From Paenibacillus oleatilyticus (lineage in GTDB: Bacteria > Bacillota > Bacilli > Paenibacillales > NBRC-103111), in the NCBI RefSeq assembly GCF_018998565.1, contig NZ_JAHNZO010000001.1, positions 325,774-389,773 of the forward strand: a stretch of 64,000 bases of DNA, read 5' to 3'. The notes beneath the pieces were generated by a model. That model saw only the letters and a list, made by a program, of their open reading frames with translations, was not told the DNA's origin and did no database searches. The position numbers were made by a program, and so were the translations under genes. Of the stretch, positions 63,202 through 64,000 are shown piece by piece (position 1 is the first letter of the stretch; every line of letters begins with the position of its first letter).

Positions 63202-64000
63202 AACCGGAAAAAGCGCTCATTTTCGAGCTGAGCCAGCCGGGGCGCGTCGCCTACTCGCTGCCCGCTTGCGACGTCCCGGAGACGGAAGCCGCCGAGCTGG
63301 TTCCGTCCCACCTGCTTCGCAGCGAGCCCGCCGCCCTGCCGGAAGTGTACGAGGTCGACGTGATCCGGCATTACACCGAGCTGTCGCGCCTCAACTTCGG
63401 CGTGGACAACGGCTTTTATCCGCTCGGCTCGTGCACAATGAAATACAATCCGAAAATTAACGAAGATACGGCGCGTTTCCCCGGGTTCGCCGGAATTCAC
63501 CCGTATCAGCCGGAATCCAGCGTTCAAGGGGCGCTGGAGCTGCTGTACACGCTCCAGAACGATCTCGCCGCGCTCACCGGCATGGATCAGGTGACACTGC
63601 AGCCGGCCGCGGGAGCGCACGGCGAATGGACGGGGCTCATGATGATCCGCGCTTACCACGAAAGCCGGGGCGAGACGCGGACCAAGGTCATCGTGCCGGA
63701 CTCCTCGCACGGGACGAATCCGGCCAGCGCAACGACGGCCGGCTTCGAGACGCTGACGATCAAGTCGAACGAGCAGGGCCTCGTCGATCTTGACGCGCTG
63801 CGCGCGGCGGTCGGTCCCGACACGGCCGCGCTCATGCTGACAAATCCGAGCACGCTCGGCTTGTTCGAGGAGCACATCGTGGAGATCGCGGAAATCGTTC
63901 ACGCCGCAGGCGGATTGCTCTACTATGACGGAGCCAACTCCAACGCGATCATGGGCATTACGCGCCCCGGCGACATGGGCTTCGACGTCGTGCATCTCAA
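63198..64000 (+). CDS. gcvPB: Glycine dehydrogenase (decarboxylating) subunit 2, 3' cut by window edge
   Basis: About 267 residues are visible from the ATG at 63198, which overlaps the gcvPA stop; the frame is open to the end. Features: [76 protein letters not shown] and [14 protein letters not shown]. The PLP-lysine region of this subunit (about residue 270) lies just outside the window. Completes the glycine decarboxylase. Confidence 0.95.
   Translation, partial: MKPEKALIFELSQPGRVAYSLPACDVPETEAAELVPSHLLRSEPAALPEVYEVDVIRHYTELSRLNFGVDNGFYPLGSCTMKYNPKINEDTARFPGFAGIHPYQPESSVQGALELLYTLQNDLAALTGMDQVTLQPAAGAHGEWTGLMMIRAYHESRGETRTKVIVPDSSHGTNPASATTAGFETLTIKSNEQGLVDLDALRAAVGPDTAALMLTNPSTLGLFEEHIVEIAEIVHAAGGLLYYDGANSNAIMGITRPGDMGFDVVHL

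Overview
The window reads as chromosomal DNA of a spore-former of the Paenibacillus type (Bacillota). Support: strong AGGAGG-like ribosome binding sites and several TTG starts; large LplA/YtcQ-type sugar-binding lipoproteins with LplB/LplC-type permeases and no ATPase of their own; a giant membrane-anchored AraC regulator beside them; WG-repeat and SMI1/KNR4 proteins; split gcvPA/gcvPB; two-subunit serine deaminase; tandem glycine riboswitches. Assignment to a genus is inference. Most of the window is GC-rich, with clearly AT-richer stretches at about 15.6-25.3 kb and 35.4-36.4 kb. No rRNA, tRNA, CRISPR array or complete insertion sequence was seen.

Layout. 0-2 kb: end of a WYL-domain regulator, then a repeat-rich gene-free stretch and a small membrane protein. 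2-9.5 kb: sugar ABC uptake operon with a Gfo/Idh/MocA dehydrogenase, divergent from its likely AraC regulator, with a perfect cre (catabolite) site between them. 9.5-15.5 kb: WG/Sel1-repeat protein and partner, a lipoprotein, and SstT. 15.7-21.5 kb: AT-rich island of small genes, including an ankyrin protein, a barstar-like protein, an R2K-type ATP-grasp protein, a methyltransferase and a frameshifted gene; it looks like a store of immunity-type genes without toxins. 22.3-25 kb: a ComP-like histidine kinase divergent from a 58-residue ComX-like peptide, without ComQ or ComA next to them. 25.3-28 kb: secreted M4 protease. 28-35 kb: acyl-CoA ligase plus dienoyl-CoA-reductase-like enzyme divergent from a MocR regulator, then a HAD phosphatase and an M24 peptidase. 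35.4-40 kb: caspase-like peptidase, SMI1/KNR4 protein, phosphodiesterase, GH18 protein. 39.8-45.7 kb: threonine degradation (tdh-kbl) with an XRE-cupin regulator; OYE with its TetR regulator and two matching operators; DUF4304 protein. 46-52.4 kb: Fur-box-controlled siderophore-binding protein, TetR regulator, second sugar uptake operon with an amidohydrolase. 52.6-57.7 kb: YtrA-type GntR/ABC operon and an alanine/glycine symporter. 57.6-64 kb: gcvH-sdaAB and gcvT-gcvPA-gcvPB, transcribed divergently, each behind its own tandem glycine riboswitch.

Amino-acid theme: threonine to glycine (tdh, kbl), glycine and alanine import (symporter), serine/threonine import (SstT), glycine cleavage (gcv) and serine deamination (sdaAA/AB) all lie within 50 kb, with glycine as the sensed metabolite at the right end.

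The observations most worth following are (1) a 214-bp inverted-repeat element present twice (25300-25513 and 36464-36676, opposite orientation, about 94% identical by eye), each copy bracketed by two near-identical copies of a local terminator hairpin whose sequence differs between the two sites, as if the element inserts at terminators and duplicates them; (2) the divergent ComP/ComX-like pair; (3) the orphan immunity-type gene island.
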